24,151 bases of DNA from DASXTS01 sp036505275. Its GTDB lineage: Bacteria > Actinomycetota > Actinomycetes > Mycobacteriales > Pseudonocardiaceae. The position numbers and the translations under genes were made by a program. Below, one piece after another: positions 20,599 to 24,151 of the stretch (its first letter is position 1; every line of letters starts with the position of its first letter). Under the pieces are notes generated by a model. That model ran no database searches. It was not told the DNA's origin and saw nothing but the letters and a program-made list of their open reading frames with translations. Location: the NCBI GenBank assembly GCA_036505275.1, contig DASXTS010000011.1, forward strand, positions 1 to 24,151, in the 5' to 3' direction.

Positions 20599-22365
20599 TC
20601 AGTGCACGCTGCCGCTACCGTGGATCTTGCCGGTGGGGTGCGCTGCGACCCGCTCCGGCGGGGAGAGCAGCGAGAGCGGCCGCGCCGGCTGCCCGCTGGG
20701 CAAAGGGCAGCCCTGCGTGATCCACTCGGTGGCGACGTCGACCCAGACCAGGCCGCCGGTGCCGGGCGCGGTGGCCTTGAGCGCGCGGCCCATGGCGTTG
20801 CGGCCGCGGAGCAGGTCGGTGACGAACGGGCTGTCGTCCGGCTTGCCGGGCACGATCCACCCATTGCCCTCGTTGGCCAGCGCGCGCAGCAAGGCGACCG
20901 TCGGCTGGCCGAACCACCAGGCCACCGGCTCGGTGACGGTCCTGGACCCGTCGGCCGGGTCCGGCCCAGTGAGCTTCTCGGCCTTGTGCGGCGCGACCCC
21001 GTCCTGCCGGCCGCGCATGGTGTCCACCAGCCGCACCATCCGGTCAGCCACCGACTCGGCCACCGACTCGGCCACCGACTCGGCCACCGACTCCGTCGCT
21101 GGCGTCGCGGCCACCGTCCCGTCCGCCGACGCCACCGAGCCGGCCGAGCCCGCCGCACCCGCCGCGCCCGCCGCGCCCGCCGGCAGCGATCGGATCCAGT
21201 CCCGCCAGGTCTCCAACTCGGCCTCGGTGAAGATCTTGAACATCGGCCCGTCCAGCGTGACCAGCTGGAAGAACGGGCTGCCGGCCGGGTCCCCCGGCAC
21301 GATGTAACCGCCGGCGACCAGCGAGGTCATCAGCTCGGCCGGGTCGGCGAACAGGTCATTGATCAGCTTTCCGGCCAGCCGCTTCTGCCCGTGGTTGAGC
21401 CTGGCCTTGGGCGCCCGCTCCCGCACCATCGCCGCGACCTTGTCGGCCGGAGTGAGCGCCGGGCGCAGCCGCCGCTTTCGCATGTCCTCGGCCAGCGTGC
21501 CGGTCGTCGCGAACGCCACGTACCCGTTCCAGATCCGCTCCCACACGTCCTGCATGGCCTCGTCACCGCTGTCCACCCGCACCCGCTCCAGGTACAGCTC
21601 GATCGCCCGCCTCGCCATCGCGCCGTGCCCGGTCGCCGCGTTGTCGATGGCGACGTGCAGCTCGTAGAAGTGAGTGTCCAGCCCGAAGTGCCGGTTGAGC
21701 AGCACCATGTTCTTCAGCTCGACCGAGCTCCACTCCAGGTACTGCGTCATGCCCAGCAGCTCGGGAAAGTAATCCTGCGAGAATTCCGACACGACGAGCT
21801 GGAACAGCGCGAGAGTGAACGCCGAGTCGAGCAGATCCGGGTTGTCCGCGTATTCCCGCGACCGGATGTCCGGCAACTCGATGTCCACGGTGCGCAACAG
21901 GTCGGTGTAGAGATTGGCGTGGTGCAGCTCGGGGTCGCCGCCGCCGAGCTCCTCGATCCAGATGGTGAACAGCAGCGCCCTGACCGCGTCGATCGGCCCG
22001 ACCGGCGCGATCTGGCGCAGCCACGACCCGTCGGTCTGGTTGAACGGCGCCATCTGCAGCATCCACTCGATGACGTCCCCGCGGGTGCGCATGGTCCAAC
22101 TCTGCTGCGCCTCGTACCGTTTCACGTCGTCGACCAGGCCCTGGTAGATCTGGTCCAGCCTGGCCTCGAACGCGGCCTTGCTGTACGTGAACGGCCGCAG
22201 CTCCGGCTCGAGGCCGGGATCGTCCTGACGCTTGCGGGCGTCGTCCAGGAACTTCTCGGCGAGGGCCCGCGCCGTCGGCAGGAAACCGTCGTAGGAATCC
22301 AGGTTGAGCATGATGTGGAAGTAGTCGCGGTCCCGAAGCCCCGCGTACGACTCGTTGGAACTCAT
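20599..22365 (-). CDS. Heme-oxygenase-like diiron (HDO) family protein with a duplicated C-terminal module
   Basis: A 588-residue protein of the iron-containing redox enzyme type (helical heme-oxygenase-like fold binding two irons). The catalytic part spans about 1-350. Candidate ligands are Glu139 (IWIEEL), His148/149 (ELHHANLYTDLL), Glu216, and Glu235, His237, Asp241 and His247 in FYELHVAIDNAATGHGAM. Such proteins perform oxidations and N- or C-oxygenation in natural-product and other pathways. The rest is unusual: GGYIVPGDPAGSPF (352-365) and NGWIVPGKPDDSPF (501-514) begin two similar modules that each end in a Trp-rich helix. An Ala/Gly linker and four ESVA repeats separate them. ATG 22365 follows GGTGAGG. 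The exact reaction is unknown. Confidence 0.82.
   Translation of the reverse strand: MSSNESYAGLRDRDYFHIMLNLDSYDGFLPTARALAEKFLDDARKRQDDPGLEPELRPFTYSKAAFEARLDQIYQGLVDDVKRYEAQQSWTMRTRGDVIEWMLQMAPFNQTDGSWLRQIAPVGPIDAVRALLFTIWIEELGGGDPELHHANLYTDLLRTVDIELPDIRSREYADNPDLLDSAFTLALFQLVVSEFSQDYFPELLGMTQYLEWSSVELKNMVLLNRHFGLDTHFYELHVAIDNAATGHGAMARRAIELYLERVRVDSGDEAMQDVWERIWNGYVAFATTGTLAEDMRKRRLRPALTPADKVAAMVRERAPKARLNHGQKRLAGKLINDLFADPAELMTSLVAGGYIVPGDPAGSPFFQLVTLDGPMFKIFTEAELETWRDWIRSLPAGAAGAAGAAGSAGSVASADGTVAATPATESVAESVAESVAESVADRMVRLVDTMRGRQDGVAPHKAEKLTGPDPADGSRTVTEPVAWWFGQPTVALLRALANEGNGWIVPGKPDDSPFVTDLLRGRNAMGRALKATAPGTGGLVWVDVATEWITQGCPLPSGQPARPLSLLSPPERVAAHPTGKIHGSGSVH
21047..21094 (-). repeat. 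12-bp in-frame tandem repeat coding for ESVA
   Basis: Four head-to-tail copies of GCCACCGACTCG (the last with one change) encode (Glu-Ser-Val-Ala)4, at about residues 425-440 of the diiron protein. The length is a multiple of three, so copy-number change would lengthen or shorten the linker without a frameshift. Confidence 0.9.
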
Positions 22366-22442
22366 GTCAACCTCACCGGCGCCAGGTCGGAGTGCGTTAC
22401 AGTACACGCCCCCCGGAGACCGGTGGCCCCGCAAAAATACGG

Positions 22443-22625
22443 TTACCCCGCCGGCGGTCCGCCGGGCGCCCTGGGGTCGTGCAGCTCGGGATCGTCGTCG
22501 GCGAGCGGCTCCGGATCGCGCCACTCCTCTGCCCTACTGGGCTTGTTGCCGCGCAGCATGCCCTCGAGCTCGTGCTTGAGCTCCTCGTCCTGGCGCGGCC
22601 CGTGCGTGTCGCTCCCGCGTGGCAG
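22443..22625 (-). CDS. Small acidic conserved actinobacterial protein, apparently starting at CTG
   Basis: A 60-residue soluble protein, LPRGSDTHGPRQDEELKHEL..., with EGMLRGNKPSRAEEWRDPEP and an acidic end (DDDPELHDP). Small proteins with the RAEEWRDPEPxxDDDPE pattern recur in actinobacterial genomes as I remember them; the function is unknown. No ATG, GTG or TTG precedes the conserved part in frame. CTG 22625 sits 4 nt after GGAGGGAGG, exactly where homologues would have Met-Pro. The only in-frame ATG is internal (EGM). The stop TAA is 78 nt upstream of the diiron gene on the same strand. The gene starts 24 nt after the end of the baeRF remnant, so they probably formed one operon. Confidence 0.72.
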   Translation of the reverse strand: MPRGSDTHGPRQDEELKHELEGMLRGNKPSRAEEWRDPEPLADDDPELHDPRAPGGPPAG

Positions 22626-22649
22626 GTGTCCTCCCTCCGGTTGCCGGTC

Positions 22650-23125
22650 TCAGGTGTGCCGCAACAGCACGCCGACGCCGTCCGCCAGCGCCAGCTCGTC
22701 CTCGATCCGCACCGCCGCGCCCACCGCGATTGCGCCGAGCGGGATCACCTCGTCGGCCGGATGTTCGCCGACGTCCGCGATGCCCTGCCCGCGCAGGTCT
22801 GCGTCATCGACGCCGACCGGGGCCGGGTCGCTCGGTGAGCTCCACATTGTCTCGCGCTCGACCCGGGCCGGGTTCACCAGCAGCACCTCGGCGTTGGCCT
22901 CACGCAGCGCGGCCGCCGCGGCTGGCAGGCCCTGCACGGCGCGGCCGCCGTCCCGGCCGCTCTCGGCGGTAGGTTTCCAACAGCGCGCGGCGATCGGCCT
23001 GACGCACCTCGTCCACCGCCCGGTCCACCTCGGGCTGCAATGCGTCCTCGTCGGCACCCGGTGCCCGACTGCCGGCCTCCGCCTCGACCGCGACATCGCT
23101 CGCCGGGCTGCGACGCGTTGCCCAC
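22650..23125 (-). pseudogene. baeRF/Rv2629-like (eRF1-fold) protein, N-terminally deleted and frameshifted
   Basis: Remains of a bacterial eRF1-domain protein. On the minus strand one frame reads DVAVEAEAGSRAPGADEDAL and VDRAVDEVRQADRRALLETY. Near 22945-22965 the recognisable reading moves to another frame: GRDGGRAVQGL, AAAAALREANAEVLLVNPA, HPADEVIPLGAIAVGAAV and LADGVGVLLRHT. The two halves follow the order of family members, but the family is about 370 residues and the first half or more is absent. The 5' end breaks off close to the 11-bp repeats. It is probably non-functional. Intact relatives are linked to stress and ribosome-associated roles; nothing more can be said here. Confidence 0.68.
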
Positions 23126-23127
23126 GG

Positions 23128-23171
23128 CTCAGTGGCCGCTCAGTGGCCGCTCAGTGGCCGCTCAATGGCCG
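23128..23171. repeat. 11-bp tandem repeat overlapping the stop of the ThDP enzyme gene
   Basis: Four head-to-tail copies of CTCAGTGGCCG (the fourth reads CTCAATGGCCG) run from 23128 to 23171. The fourth copy contains the TGA stop (minus strand, 23162-23164) of the ThDP-dependent enzyme. The unit is not a multiple of three. Confidence 0.9.
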
Positions 23172-24151
23172 CGGAAGGCCTCCTCCAGCCACCAGGAGCC
23201 GCGGTCCGAGACGACCTTGGCGTCGATGAGAATCGGCCGCGACCGCGGGCCGTGCAGCCAGTCGGCCACGACGCCCAGGTCTGCCACGGTGCGGACGAGC
23301 ACGCCGTCGCAGCCGAAGCCGCGGGCGATCGAGGCGATGTCGGTCGGCGGGAAGACCACGGTGTCCAGGGCGTGCCCGTCGGGGCCGAAGTGGTGCACCT
23401 CGGCGCCGTACGCCTCGTCGTCGTAGATGACGATCACCAGTGGCAGGCCGAGCCGCACGGCGGTGTCCAGCTCGGCGATGCTCATCAGCGCGCCGCCGTC
23501 GCCCAGGGCGGCCACCGGCAGCCGGTCGGGCCGGGCCAGCGCGGCGCCGATCGCCGTGGCCAAACCGAGCCCGATCGACTGGAACGCCTGGGTGAAGCAG
23601 AAGCCGTCGTCGTCGGGGACCGAGAGGTACATGCTCGGGTAGCCCATGAAGTTGCCGGAGTCGATCGCCAGCACTCGCTCGCGCGGCAGCAGGTCGTCCA
23701 GCGCGAGGGACAGGGTGCGCGGGTCGATGCGCCTGCCGTCGCTCTCGTCGCGATACGGCACGTCGCGCCACCGGTTCTCCCGAGCGATTCTGGCGCGCAG
23801 CAGGTCCGAGCGGTAGCCGTCGGAGTTGTGTCCGCGGTCGTTCAGCAAGTTCTCCACCGCGGCGGCGGTCGTGCCGACGTCGCCGAGCACGCCCAGGTCC
23901 ACCAGCCGGTTCGCGCCGATGGCGTCGGCGTCCAGGTCGACCTGCACCACGGTGGCATCAGGGCCAATGAGCGCACCGTGACGGGTGGTCCACATGGACA
24001 GCGAGCAGCCCCATGCAACGACAACGTCGGCGCCCTGGACCAGCTCCGCGGTCAGTGGGGACGCAAAGCCGCCGCAAACGTCCAGATAGAACGCCTCCTC
24101 GCGGTACAGGCCCTTGGCCACCGCGGAGGTGGCGATCAGCGCGCCCACCCG
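23162..24151 (-). CDS. Thiamine diphosphate-dependent enzyme, acetolactate synthase-like (partial, N-terminus beyond right edge)
   Basis: The C-terminal 329 residues of a ThDP enzyme. The central Rossmann-like domain is seen first (GADVVVAWGCSLSMWTTRHG, then VVQVDLDADAIGANRLVDLG). The ThDP/Mg-binding domain follows, with the start AIDSGNFMGYPSMYL, then AFQSIGLGLATAIGAAL and the GDGG motif with a downstream acidic partner (GDGGALMSIAELDTA, then VIYDDEAYGAEVHHFG). The N-terminal pyrimidine-binding domain, with the catalytic Glu, is outside the window, so function cannot be fixed. Acetolactate synthase, benzoylformate decarboxylase and related 2-keto acid enzymes share this layout. The usual Asn of the GDG-N motif appears to be Asp (YDDEAYG), which is worth checking. 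The last codons and stop lie in an 11-bp repeat. Confidence 0.88.
   Translation of the reverse strand, partial: RVGALIATSAVAKGLYREEAFYLDVCGGFASPLTAELVQGADVVVAWGCSLSMWTTRHGALIGPDATVVQVDLDADAIGANRLVDLGVLGDVGTTAAAVENLLNDRGHNSDGYRSDLLRARIARENRWRDVPYRDESDGRRIDPRTLSLALDDLLPRERVLAIDSGNFMGYPSMYLSVPDDDGFCFTQAFQSIGLGLATAIGAALARPDRLPVAALGDGGALMSIAELDTAVRLGLPLVIVIYDDEAYGAEVHHFGPDGHALDTVVFPPTDIASIARGFGCDGVLVRTVADLGVVADWLHGPRSRPILIDAKVVSDRGSWWLEEAFRGH

Overview
This window is GC-rich (roughly 70% or more) actinomycete DNA. GTG and TTG starts, GTGA/ATGA gene overlaps, a SARP regulator and a fused accDA gene all fit a filamentous, antibiotic-producing actinobacterium. The intergenic repeats suggest Pseudonocardiaceae (Amycolatopsis/Kutzneria type), but that rests on memory, not on a search. 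No rRNA, tRNA, CRISPR array, transposase or phage gene was seen.

Layout. (A) 1-5149, minus strand: a precursor-supply and aromatic polyketide block. It runs from a two-domain aromatase/cyclase (4112-5149) through a 63-residue unknown protein and a fused acetyl-CoA carboxylase accDA to BCCP (accB) and biotin carboxylase (accC, cut by the left edge). A SARP activator (5423-6238, minus) lies upstream, and SARP-like heptamer repeats sit between it and the cyclase. This looks like one end of a type II polyketide cluster whose ketosynthases are outside the window. (B) 6515-11839, plus strand, divergent from the SARP: a compact azol(in)e RiPP (TOMM) unit. It holds a 56-residue candidate precursor, a fused RRE/E1-like/YcaO cyclodehydratase, a SagB-type flavin dehydrogenase and a DesK-like sensor kinase. 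The matching DesR-like regulator follows tail-to-tail (11985-12590, minus). No exporter, protease or immunity gene is visible. This is the best candidate here for an undescribed natural-product system. (C) 12824-13834: a TetR gene and a decayed, truncated cupin gene ending in 22-bp tandem repeats. (D) 13874-19637: a SufS/MOCOS-like cysteine desulfurase divergent from a molybdenum hydroxylase operon (fused FeS-Mo subunit, FAD/[4Fe-4S] subunit, TetR). A promoter with an overlapping palindromic operator lies between them. (E) 19777-24151: a membrane-anchored polysaccharide deacetylase; a large heme-oxygenase-like diiron protein with an internally duplicated C-terminal part; a small acidic protein that appears to start at CTG; a frameshifted baeRF/Rv2629-type remnant; and a ThDP-dependent enzyme cut by the right edge.

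How the parts may work together. The acc genes would supply malonyl-CoA to the polyketide pathway that the cyclase belongs to. The SARP lies between that block and the RiPP unit, so it could control both; the products could be separate or joined. The molybdenum enzyme needs a terminal sulfido ligand, and the divergent desulfurase is a plausible dedicated sulfur donor. Short tandem repeats at several gene ends (11915-11996, 13771-13834, 23128-23171) point to frequent slippage in this genome.
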